Below are positions 1 through 5,892 of a stretch of DNA of 7,177 bases, piece after piece (position 1 is the first letter of the stretch; every line of letters starts with the position of its first letter). A program made the translations under genes and the position numbers. Under the pieces are notes generated by a model, which was not told the DNA's origin, searched no databases, and saw nothing but the letters and a program-made list of their open reading frames with translations. Source of the DNA: Chloroflexota bacterium (GTDB lineage Bacteria > Chloroflexota > Limnocylindria > QHBO01); contig JADLBB010000152.1 in the NCBI GenBank assembly GCA_020848055.1, forward strand, positions 1-7,177, written 5' to 3'.

Positions 1-755
1 AGTCCGAGGAGAAGCGCGCCCTGCTGCGTGCCTACGGCGCCGAGGTCGTCATCTGCCCCACCGATGTCGCTCCCGACGACGAGCGCTCCTACTACCGCGT
101 CTCGGATCGCCTGGCGCGCGAGATCCCCGGTGCCTGGAAGCCGGACCAGTACGCCAACCCCGCCAACCCCGAGGCGCATTACCTGGCCACCGGCCCGGAG
201 ATCTGGTCGGCCACCGAGGGCCGGGTCACGCACCTGGTGGTGGCGCTCGGGACGGGTGGCACGGTGACGGGCACCGCGCGGTACCTGAAGGGGCGCAACC
301 CGGACCTGGTCGTGGTTGGCGCCGATCCTGACGGCTCCGTCTACTCCGGTGCCGATCCGCATCCGTACCTGACCGAGGGCATCGGCGAGGACTTCTGGCC
401 CGCCACCTACGATCCGGCGGTGTGCGACGTCGTCATCCGTGTCACGGACCGTGACTCGATGCTCATGGCGCGCATCGCTACGCGTCGCGAGGGCATCCTG
501 GTCGGCGAGTCGGGCGGAACGGCCCTGTGGGCCGCGCTGCAATGGGCGCGCGAGGTGGACGATCCCGACGCGCTGTTCGTGGTGCTGCTGCCCGACTCGG
601 GACGCAACTATCTGGGAAAGCTCTATTCCGACGACTGGCTGCGCGCCAACGGCCTGCTCGGCGCCGACGAGGATCCCACCGCCTATGACTGGCGCGTCAC
701 CTCGCTGGGGGTCGTGCGGCGCGGAGATGAGATCCCGCGGCGGCCTGCCGGCTGA
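1..755 (+). CDS. Cystathionine beta-synthase / cysteine synthase family PLP enzyme (5' end missing)
   Basis: Only the C-terminal 250 or so residues are present, read in the frame starting at base 3. The family joins a thiol (homocysteine or sulfide) to an activated serine by PLP chemistry in the cytosol. Visible landmarks in order: SEEKRALLRAYGAEVV at the window edge, DQYANPANPEAHY, the phosphate-binding loop GTGGT (249-263), GEDFWPATYDP, GESGGT (504-521), where the family places the Ser/Thr that contacts the PLP ring nitrogen, and LLPDSGRNYLGKLYSDDW (from about 588). The PLP-lysine lies upstream of the window. The wording resembles mycobacterial Cbs (Rv1077) more than CysK, recalled from memory rather than aligned. 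Mycobacterial Cbs continues into two CBS (Bateman) domains, whereas this protein stops about 30 residues after the catalytic core with the tail VVRRGDEIPRRPAG. I see no continuation in another frame, because the next gene begins at once. Family is confident; choice of CBS over cysteine synthase is likely but unproven. Confidence 0.9.
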   Translation, partial: SEEKRALLRAYGAEVVICPTDVAPDDERSYYRVSDRLAREIPGAWKPDQYANPANPEAHYLATGPEIWSATEGRVTHLVVALGTGGTVTGTARYLKGRNPDLVVVGADPDGSVYSGADPHPYLTEGIGEDFWPATYDPAVCDVVIRVTDRDSMLMARIATRREGILVGESGGTALWAALQWAREVDDPDALFVVLLPDSGRNYLGKLYSDDWLRANGLLGADEDPTAYDWRVTSLGVVRRGDEIPRRPAG

Positions 756-760
756 CGCCG

Positions 761-1426
761 ATGCAACAGGAGGACCGGCCACCGTCGTCTGATGCGCCAA
801 TGACTCCTCGCACCGGGAACGCCAGTTACGGGATCCGGCCGTTGGCATGGGCGGGTCTGTCGTTGGGTGCGTGGTTCGTCTCCCTGTTTGCGGTCTTGCC
901 GCTGGTGGCCACGATTCAGATCGGCGCCGTGCGCTGGGACATTGCTGCCTGGTTGGTGCTCACAGGCTTGATCGGTGTTGCGGCGGCCCACGTGTTCGGG
1001 ACCAGGTTGCTGGGCCTCCCGCTGCGCACCACCGCAGCTGCGCTGGCTGTTCCGGCGCTCGGGCTCATCCTGGCTGTGGGCGTTGAGCTCGCCCTGCACG
1101 AGTGGGCATTGGCGCGAGTCGGGCCCTACTACGACTCGGACTACATCGGACTGACGGCTGGTCTGTCCCAGTCGTTGGTCCTGACGGCGATCGCCGCGTT
1201 TGGGACGCTGGTTGCGCCACGAGGCGCCATGTATGCACCGATGGCGTGCCTCGTCCTGGCCATGGCCCTCGTGCTGCTCATCGTCGTCACCAACGTGCCC
1301 GGCCTGGCGGACGGGATCGAGCCGGAGAGCTGGTCGCTGGCGATCCTCATCGGGCTGGCGGCAGCCTACGCCGTAGCGTGCATTGCGCTCGGCGCCCAGA
1401 AGGTCCGAGTCCAAGACCGGCGGTGA
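761..1426 (+). CDS. Six-helix integral membrane protein, unrecognised family
   Basis: I do not recognise this 221-residue protein. Hydrophobic segments at about residues 27-52, 60-80, 90-112, 130-151, 157-181 and 190-212 suggest six transmembrane helices. The N-terminal tail of about 25 residues is polar, and an acidic, tyrosine-rich loop (GPYYDSDY, 121-128) lies between helices 3 and 4. No catalytic motif is evident. The ATG lies 5 nt after the stop of the cystathionine beta-synthase-like gene, so the two are probably co-transcribed and perhaps translationally coupled. The start is uncertain. No Shine-Dalgarno precedes 761, while AGGAGGA (768-774) lies inside the frame. The next in-frame ATG at 800 (residue 14) is 25 nt past that motif, which is too far for a normal spacing. 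The hydrophobic pattern in this frame and the fit to the stop at 1424-1426 support it as the real gene over the overlapping antisense frame. Confidence 0.75.
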   Translation: MQQEDRPPSSDAPMTPRTGNASYGIRPLAWAGLSLGAWFVSLFAVLPLVATIQIGAVRWDIAAWLVLTGLIGVAAAHVFGTRLLGLPLRTTAAALAVPALGLILAVGVELALHEWALARVGPYYDSDYIGLTAGLSQSLVLTAIAAFGTLVAPRGAMYAPMACLVLAMALVLLIVVTNVPGLADGIEPESWSLAILIGLAAAYAVACIALGAQKVRVQDRR

Positions 1427-1717
1427 CACTGTGCCGGGCCTGCTGGCGCTCGGTAGATCGAGTGGAATTCACCAGAACCTCTCGCCGCGTGACGGTCGCT
1501 CAATGGAACGAGCGCCTGGCGCACGAATGGTGGATCTGCGTGCGTCTTGTGCGTATCGGTGCTCAGGTTGGTGAGCGTTGACGCGAGACGCCACCCTCGT
1601 GTGAATGCGCACCTGGACTGGGCGCTCGCCTACTGCGGCCGGCTCGCCGACTGAGGCCGGTCCGCCGCTGCGCGACGGACCGGCCTCTCGGAGCAGGCTG
1701 TCTCTTGGCGCTGCTGG
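1427..1717. other. Intergenic stretch between convergent genes
   Basis: These 291 bases separate the plus-strand membrane-protein gene from the minus-strand secreted-protein gene. Short open frames run through it, but none has a credible ribosome binding site or protein-like composition. No tRNA-like cloverleaf was seen. The only clear structure is the inverted repeat at 1653-1687, listed separately. Confidence 0.6.
1653..1687. terminator. Perfect 12-bp inverted repeat, probable terminator hairpin
   Basis: GAGGCCGGTCCG (1653-1664) is exactly complementary to CGGACCGGCCTC (1676-1687), with an 11-nt loop. It sits between two convergent units, about 30 nt past the minus-strand stop at 1718 and about 230 nt past the plus-strand stop. 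No T tract follows on either strand, so it is not a canonical intrinsic terminator. U-poor hairpins are common at gene ends in GC-rich actinobacteria. It most likely serves the minus-strand operon, and because the stem is symmetrical it could act both ways. Confidence 0.6.
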
Positions 1718-2248
1718 TCAGCAGTCCACCCGCGGGTTGTAGTCAGCGAACATGCCGTTCGGGTTGCGCTTCCAGATCCAGGCATGCAGTTCGTAGAAGG
1801 GGGGCAGGCCGTACCGGTTGTCTGCCCCGACCGCGCTGAAGGCCTGGCCGAACAACTCTGGCGGAGAAGCATGGACCGCATCCCAGTCCGCCTGCATCAC
1901 CAGGTACTCGACCGCGACCAGGTGCAGGCGGCCGTGGCGGCCGGGCTCGAAGATCAGCAGCTCGGGGCTGGTGGCATTGATCTCGTTTCCCAGCAGGGCC
2001 GGGTTGAGATAGTGGATGCCCATGCCGCCCGTGCCACCGGGATCCTCGATGCAGGTGATGCCCGCCTTGTCGGCGACCTCGACGCTGTAGCCGGCTGCCT
2101 GGGCCATGCGGAAGTTGTGGAAGGGGGCGGTGAGGCGTCGGACCGGGCCCTGCCCGTACCCGCCCGAGGCGAGGACCGGGACCAGCATGACCATGGCCAT
2201 CAGGCCGGCGGCGACGATCGCCAAGAGTGGATGGGTCTTGCGCAGCAT
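1718..2248 (-). CDS. Secreted protein of unknown function with signal peptide
   Basis: This 176-residue protein begins with a typical Sec signal peptide: basic MLRK, a hydrophobic core at about residues 8-26, and a likely signal peptidase I site after A27 (VLA|SGG). There is no lipobox, so the mature protein of about 149 residues should be released or wall-associated. Landmarks include AQAAGYSVEV (49-58), CIEDPGGTGGMGIHYLNPAL (66-85), PELLIFEP (95-102), VEYLV (113-117), FYELHAWIWKRNPNGMFADY (151-170) and a terminal Cys. I believe similar hypothetical exported proteins exist in actinobacteria and related phyla, but I cannot name a family or function. Cys66 and Cys176 are the only cysteines in the mature part and could form one disulfide. 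GAAGGAGA lies 7 nt before the ATG and overlaps the last codons of the upstream DUF4242 gene, whose stop is 3 nt away. This spacing indicates co-transcription and probably coupled translation. Confidence 0.85.
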   Translation of the reverse strand: MLRKTHPLLAIVAAGLMAMVMLVPVLASGGYGQGPVRRLTAPFHNFRMAQAAGYSVEVADKAGITCIEDPGGTGGMGIHYLNPALLGNEINATSPELLIFEPGRHGRLHLVAVEYLVMQADWDAVHASPPELFGQAFSAVGADNRYGLPPFYELHAWIWKRNPNGMFADYNPRVDC

Positions 2249-2251
2249 GGT

Positions 2252-2503
2252 TCAGTCTCCTTCAATCACGCGGTACACCACGTCGGCCACGAGGCCGTGG
2301 GCCTCGCGGTGGACGGTGTTGGCCGCATCCTCGGATGGCGCGTCGACCAGGCAGAAGATCTTCCCCTCGCGTTCGTCGACCCAGTAGCGCAGGTAGGTGA
2401 CCCCGTACTTGTCCTGGGTTTTCAGGTCCGCTTCGTGGGCCTGCGCCACGTCATCGGCCTTCACGCCTCCGTCCAGGTTGTGTACGTCCATGTAGAGCGG
2501 CAT
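2252..2503 (-). CDS. DUF4242 (SCO4226-like) small protein, paralog A
   Basis: This is an 83-residue cytosolic protein beginning MPLYMDVH. The open frame extends upstream to 2542, but the start at 2503 is preferred. A strong Shine-Dalgarno (AGAAGGAGG) lies 8 nt before it, and the family begins with this M-x-x-[FY]-M-D-V-H segment. Further landmarks are the AH..DL helix (residues 22-26), GKIFCLVDAPS, a following His (VHREAHG) and VVYRVIEG at the C-terminus. Together these fit the ferredoxin-like alpha/beta fold of DUF4242. The family member SCO4226 of Streptomyces coelicolor has been described as a nickel-binding protein; whether metal binding applies here is an inference. The gene lies second in a three-gene operon, 16 nt after paralog B and 3 nt before the secreted-protein gene. 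The physiological role is unknown. Confidence 0.85.
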   Translation of the reverse strand: MPLYMDVHNLDGGVKADDVAQAHEADLKTQDKYGVTYLRYWVDEREGKIFCLVDAPSEDAANTVHREAHGLVADVVYRVIEGD

Positions 2504-2511
2504 CTCGTTTT

Positions 2512-2520
2512 CCTCCTTCT
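2512..2520 (-). promoter_or_regulatory. Ribosome binding site that fixes the start of DUF4242 paralog A
   Basis: On the minus strand this reads AGAAGGAGG, nearly full complementarity to the 16S anti-Shine-Dalgarno, 8 nt before the ATG at 2503. It rules against the longer frame starting at 2542. Its first base overlaps the stop codon of paralog B (2520-2522), so ribosomes finishing paralog B end on top of it. Confidence 0.85.
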
Positions 2521-2768
2521 CAGACCTCGACAGCCAGCTCATAGACCTCCGCGGTTGGATGTCCGGCTCGCTGGTGGATGCGCATCACGGCCTCACGGCT
2601 CGGAGCGATGGCAAGGCAGAAGACCTTGCCGCGCACCGGGTCCAGCCAGGCGTGCTCGAAATGGACGTCCTCGTCGGCCTCGATCGACAGGTCGCGCTCG
2701 TGCGCCTCCTTCAGCTGCTGAGCCGAGACGCCGATGAAGCCGGTGTGGACGTCCATGAACTTGGTCAT
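2520..2768 (-). CDS. DUF4242 (SCO4226-like) small protein, paralog B
   Basis: This 82-residue protein is the first gene of the minus-strand operon. It starts MTKFMDVHTGFIGVSAQQL and shares with paralog A the FMDVH opening, the AH..DL helix, an aromatic-acidic strand (HAWLDP against RYWVDE), GK[VI]FCL..APS, a later His (IHQRAGHP) and a C-terminal VYE/VYR strand. This marks it as a second, clearly diverged DUF4242 domain rather than a recent duplicate. The ATG at 2768 has a modest GAGAGG (2775-2780) 6 nt upstream. Family knowledge suggests a small dimeric ferredoxin-like fold, with nickel binding reported for SCO4226; metal binding here is not shown. It faces the large LuxR-type regulator gene across a 190-bp gap full of repeated sites and so probably lies under that regulator's control. 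Paralog A and the secreted protein follow directly. Confidence 0.85.
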   Translation of the reverse strand: MTKFMDVHTGFIGVSAQQLKEAHERDLSIEADEDVHFEHAWLDPVRGKVFCLAIAPSREAVMRIHQRAGHPTAEVYELAVEV

Positions 2769-2836
2769 GCACTGCCTCTCATGCGGGTGGTTGCCGCAGC
2801 AGGTTCGGCGCGCGGCCGTCCGGCGTCATCGTGCGG

Positions 2837-2871
2837 ATGACCGATGGAGGGTCCACCGGCATGACCGATGG
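2837..2871. repeat. Direct repeat of ATGACCGATGG, putative operator
   Basis: The 11-mer ATGACCGATGG occurs at 2837-2847 and again, unchanged, at 2861-2871, with starts 24 bp apart. The copies share their 8-bp core with the palindrome at 2905-2924. They lie about 70 to 95 bp upstream of the ATG of the first minus-strand gene, a plausible place for an activator or repressor of that operon. Confidence 0.6.
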
Positions 2872-2904
2872 GTGGCGCCAATGAGCCGCCATCCCGAGAC
2901 GAGA

Positions 2905-2924
2905 CATCGGTCATTCGACCGATG
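2905..2924. promoter_or_regulatory. 20-bp perfect palindromic operator (lux-box-sized)
   Basis: CATCGGTCATTCGACCGATG consists of two exact 8-bp half sites around a 4-bp centre. The same half site appears twice more upstream. LuxR-family dimers bind inverted repeats, and the classical lux box is 20 bp centred near -42. Here the centre is about 44 bp before the expected transcription start at or near 2959. Binding by the LuxR-type protein encoded immediately downstream is the natural inference; no binding data are available. Confidence 0.65.
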
Positions 2925-2946
2925 CGGGGCTCTGGACGCGCGGTCG

Positions 2947-2952
2947 TAGACT
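2947..2952 (+). promoter_or_regulatory. -10 hexamer of the regulator gene, probable leaderless transcript
   Basis: TAGACT fits the TAnnnT pattern of high-GC bacterial -10 elements, and its last base is 7 nt before the A of the ATG at 2959. The start codon therefore falls where transcription should begin. No Shine-Dalgarno precedes this ATG. No good -35 hexamer is present at about 17 bp upstream; the palindrome ends there instead, which suggests activator dependence. Confidence 0.5.
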
Positions 2953-2958
2953 GCGACG

Positions 2959-5892
2959 ATGAAAAGCGCCGGTCACGTTCAGTGCCCCCTCCTGGTCGGC
3001 CGTGACGAACTTCTGGAGCTCTTCGACAACCTCATCGCCGAGTCGAAGGCTGGACGCGGCAACGCCCTCTTCCTGTCCGGCCGGGCGGGGCTTGGCAAGA
3101 CGCGACTGATCCGCGCCGCGGCCCGCAAGGCGGAGGCGGCCGGGCTGCGCGTGGACGGAGGCGCGGTGGCGCCGCAGGACCACCAGGTTCCCTTGGCGTC
3201 GATCCGTGAGCTTGCCGTCAGCGTCCGCGGTGACGAGAACTGGGGCAGCCTTTCGGAGGACCTGCCGGCCATCGATGGTCGTCATGAAGGTGACGCCCTG
3301 GGCGCCCGGCGCCTGATCGTCCGGGCAGCAGCAGATCGGCTCCTCCTGGAGATTGACCGGCCGACAATGCTGATCTTCAGCGACCTGCACTGGGCCGACG
3401 AGATGAGCCTGGAGGTGATCGGCGAGCTCGCTCGCCATACCGACGAGCGGCCGCTCCTGCTCGTCGCCGACTACCGCGCCGACGAGTTTCCTGCTGACGG
3501 CATCCACCGCGAGTGGCGGTCACGCATCCTGAGCCAGCGCCACGCGGACGAGATCAAGCTGCGGCCCTTCGCGCTCGAGGAGACCGGGATGGCGACCACC
3601 CTGATCCTGGGCGGGGAGCTACCGGCGCCCCGGGAAGTCGTCGAGGCCGTGCACGAGCGGACGAACGGCATCCCGCTGCACATCGAGGAGCTGCTGGCGG
3701 CGCTCGACGAGGACGCCAGGTCGGATGGGCGACTCATCCGGGAGGCGCATGTGCCCGACACAATCGGCGACGCCGTCCTGGTGCGGCTGGAGCGCCTGTC
3801 GCAAGAGGCTCGTGAGGTCGCCCGCGCCGGCGCGGTCATCGGTCGTTGCTTCCGACCGGACGTGCTGGCTGGCGTGATGAACCGACCGCTGCCCGAACTG
3901 GAGCCCGCCCTCGCGGAGCTGGAGGATGCGGCAATCCTCTATCCCTTCCAATACGTGGATGGCGGCTACTACGACTTCCGCCACCAGCTGCTGCGCGATG
4001 CGATCTACGGGGCGCTGCCGCCGTCGCAGCTGCGGCAGCTCCACGCGCGCGCCGCGGAGTTCGTCATGTCGCTGGAGGCCTCGAGCGCGGCGCACGCCTC
4101 GCGGCATTACGAGGCCGCCGGCCTCCGCTCGCAGGCGTTCCGCACTTCCCTGGCGGCGGCCGAGGAGGCCAGCCGCATCTCCGCACGGCAGGAAGCGTAT
4201 GAGCTGTACCAGCGGGCCATCGCCAACATGCCCGACGACCTGTCGGTCCTGAAGAAGGCGGAGCTGTTCGACGCCTACTCGAATAGCGCCAACGCGATCG
4301 AGCACAACGAGGATTCCGAGATGGCCGCGATTCGCGCTCGCCAGCTATACCTCGAGGCCGGCGAGCCGATCAGGGCGGCCGAGCAACAGCTCGCCCTGTT
4401 CTCCGTCGCGCTGCGTCGCGCGGAGCCAAGAGAGCAGGTGCGTGCTTACCTGACACAGGCATCTGCGGAGATTGCGGAGCTGTCACCTTCGCCCGAACGC
4501 GAGGCGCTGCGCCTGTGGCTCATCCTCATGGACGCGGAGCAGCTCTTCCTCGAGCTTGACCTGACGACGGCGCGAGAACGAGCCCTCGAGGCCCAGGAGC
4601 TCGCCACCACCATGGGCGACCGCGAGGCGATTCTCGACGCGGAGATCACGCTCGCCCGGATCGAGGTCGTGGATGGGAACTACGAGAGCGGCATGCGCGA
4701 CGGGCTGCGTTCCTGCCGCGAGGCCCGCGACGCCGGCTACGAGTCCACCGGGGTGACGGGCTACCGGAACATGGCGCTCCTGGCGGCCCGCATCATGGAG
4801 CCTGACGTCGCCACGGCGGCGATCGCCGAGGGGCTGCAGTATGCCGACGCCATCGAGCAGTCGCACTGTCGGCAGATGATAGCCGGCACGCTCGCCCTGC
4901 TGGACTGGGGCGCCGGGCACTGGGCGGAAGCCGATGCCCGGGCCCGCCAGGACCTGAGCGACCGCGGCTGTCGGCGCGGGATGATCGGCGGCCAGGACGT
5001 GCTGGGCCTCGTGGCGATGGGCAGGGGTCGAACCGAGGAGGCGCGCCGCTGGTTCGACGAATCGCTCACCCTCGGCCGCCGCACCGGCGAAGTGCATCTC
5101 GTCCTGACGCCGCTGTGGGGGCTGGCCGAGACAGCACTGATGGAGGGCCGCGCGGCGGCCGCCGTGGAGCGTTGCGAGGAAGCCTGGGCGCTTGCAGGCA
5201 CCACCGGTGAGCGCGCCCTCTTCATCCCGTTCGTTGTGACCGGAACGCGGAGCTACATCGCCGCACGCCGGCCCGATGGGGCCGCGACTTGGCTGGCTCG
5301 GATGCGTGAGTTCTTCGCCGGCTGGGAGTCGATTGCGGGCGCATCACTCAGCCACGCGGAGGGCCTCGTGGGCCTCATCGGTGGCTCCCTCGCCGCCGCC
5401 CGTGAGGCGTACGAGCGGGCCGTCCGCGGCTGGGAAGAGCGCGGCCGTGCGTGGGAGGCGATGAACGCCCGGATCGACCTGGCGCGGTGCCTGATCCGCA
5501 TGAACCGCCACGTTGACGCAGCGGAGGTCCTCGAGCAGGCCAACGCCCGAGCGTTCGAGATGGGTAGCCCGCCACTGGTTGCGCGGGTCGAAGAGGTCGC
5601 GAAGGGGAGCCGAGGCCGGAGCCGCGATCAGGAACCGTGGCGGCCACTCACCGTCCGTGAGTTCGAAGTCGCCCGGCTCGTCGCCAACGGTCTGACCAAC
5701 GGCGAGATCGCGGCGCAGCTGACGCTCTCACCCAAGACCGTCAGTGCGCACGTGGAGCATATCCTGGCCAAGCTCGGCGTCGCGCGGCGCACAGAGATCG
5801 CCACCTGGGCGACCGCCGTGCGGCATGCCGAGGCCGCCTCGGTCGCTCGATCCACCCAGGCGAACGCGGCGAGCGTTCCGGCTCGGCCCTAG
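2959..5892 (+). CDS. LAL-type transcriptional regulator: AAA/STAND ATPase, helical repeats, LuxR HTH
   Basis: This 977-residue protein has the size and order of the Large ATP-binding LuxR regulators (MalT-like). An AAA/STAND ATPase module opens with CPLLVGRDELLELF (9-22), then Walker A GRAGLGKT (41-48), Walker B LIFSDLHWAD (138-147), a sensor-like strand LLLVADYRADE (166-176) and ERTNGIPLHIEELL (233-246). A winged-helix-like part follows (about 267-305, with VIGRCF). Residues from about 380 to 870 are alpha-helical, TPR-like repeats, for example 680-705 and 800-835, likely the signal- or protein-binding region. A LuxR/NarL-type helix-turn-helix closes it (896-953), with LTVREFEVARLVANG and recognition helix SPKTVSAHVEHILAKLG, plus a 24-residue Ala-rich tail. 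An in-frame TAG at 2947 excludes any earlier start, so ATG 2959 is first. The family senses ligands or partners and activates transcription after ATP-driven assembly. The ligand here is unknown. Divergent neighbours and the repeated sites suggest local and self control. Confidence 0.92.
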   Translation: MKSAGHVQCPLLVGRDELLELFDNLIAESKAGRGNALFLSGRAGLGKTRLIRAAARKAEAAGLRVDGGAVAPQDHQVPLASIRELAVSVRGDENWGSLSEDLPAIDGRHEGDALGARRLIVRAAADRLLLEIDRPTMLIFSDLHWADEMSLEVIGELARHTDERPLLLVADYRADEFPADGIHREWRSRILSQRHADEIKLRPFALEETGMATTLILGGELPAPREVVEAVHERTNGIPLHIEELLAALDEDARSDGRLIREAHVPDTIGDAVLVRLERLSQEAREVARAGAVIGRCFRPDVLAGVMNRPLPELEPALAELEDAAILYPFQYVDGGYYDFRHQLLRDAIYGALPPSQLRQLHARAAEFVMSLEASSAAHASRHYEAAGLRSQAFRTSLAAAEEASRISARQEAYELYQRAIANMPDDLSVLKKAELFDAYSNSANAIEHNEDSEMAAIRARQLYLEAGEPIRAAEQQLALFSVALRRAEPREQVRAYLTQASAEIAELSPSPEREALRLWLILMDAEQLFLELDLTTARERALEAQELATTMGDREAILDAEITLARIEVVDGNYESGMRDGLRSCREARDAGYESTGVTGYRNMALLAARIMEPDVATAAIAEGLQYADAIEQSHCRQMIAGTLALLDWGAGHWAEADARARQDLSDRGCRRGMIGGQDVLGLVAMGRGRTEEARRWFDESLTLGRRTGEVHLVLTPLWGLAETALMEGRAAAAVERCEEAWALAGTTGERALFIPFVVTGTRSYIAARRPDGAATWLARMREFFAGWESIAGASLSHAEGLVGLIGGSLAAAREAYERAVRGWEERGRAWEAMNARIDLARCLIRMNRHVDAAEVLEQANARAFEMGSPPLVARVEEVAKGSRGRSRDQEPWRPLTVREFEVARLVANGLTNGEIAAQLTLSPKTVSAHVEHILAKLGVARRTEIATWATAVRHAEAASVARSTQANAASVPARP

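Larger units (their letters stand above)
2769..2958. promoter_or_regulatory. Divergent promoter region with a four-copy GACCGATG array
   Basis: This 190-bp gap lies between the minus-strand DUF4242 operon and the plus-strand regulator and must carry both promoters. It contains GACCGATG at 2839-2846, 2863-2870 and 2917-2924, and its reverse complement at 2905-2912. The plus-side -10 is listed separately. No convincing -10 or -35 was found for the minus-strand operon. Confidence 0.7.

Noticed and set aside
683..1429. 248-codon open frame on the minus strand
   Set aside because: It is antisense to the membrane-protein gene. Its product is highly charged and of low complexity (Gln/Arg/Asp), whereas the plus strand shows regular hydrophobic helices.
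1383..1581. Short open frames reaching into the gap after the membrane-protein gene
   Set aside because: They start within the preceding gene in other frames, lack ribosome binding sites, and have Arg/Ser-rich compositions typical of spurious high-GC frames.
2504..2542. N-terminal extension (13 residues) of DUF4242 paralog A
   Set aside because: The strong Shine-Dalgarno lies inside it, 8 nt before the ATG at 2503, and the family starts at MPLYMDVH. The extension would also overlap the end of paralog B.
1784..2737. 317-codon open frame on the plus strand
   Set aside because: It lies antisense across the secreted-protein and both DUF4242 genes, which have family motifs and good ribosome binding sites. 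Its own product has no recognisable domain and is an artefact of high GC.
2837..2884. 15-codon mini-ORF MTDGGSTGMTDGWRQ upstream of the regulator
   Set aside because: The ATGs come from the operator repeats, which fall in one frame because they are 24 bp apart. It has no ribosome binding site and would lie upstream of the expected transcription start.
3837..3844. CATCGGTC inside the regulator coding region
   Set aside because: It encodes part of the VIGRCF segment usual for this protein type and is an isolated half site, so it is best explained by coding constraint.
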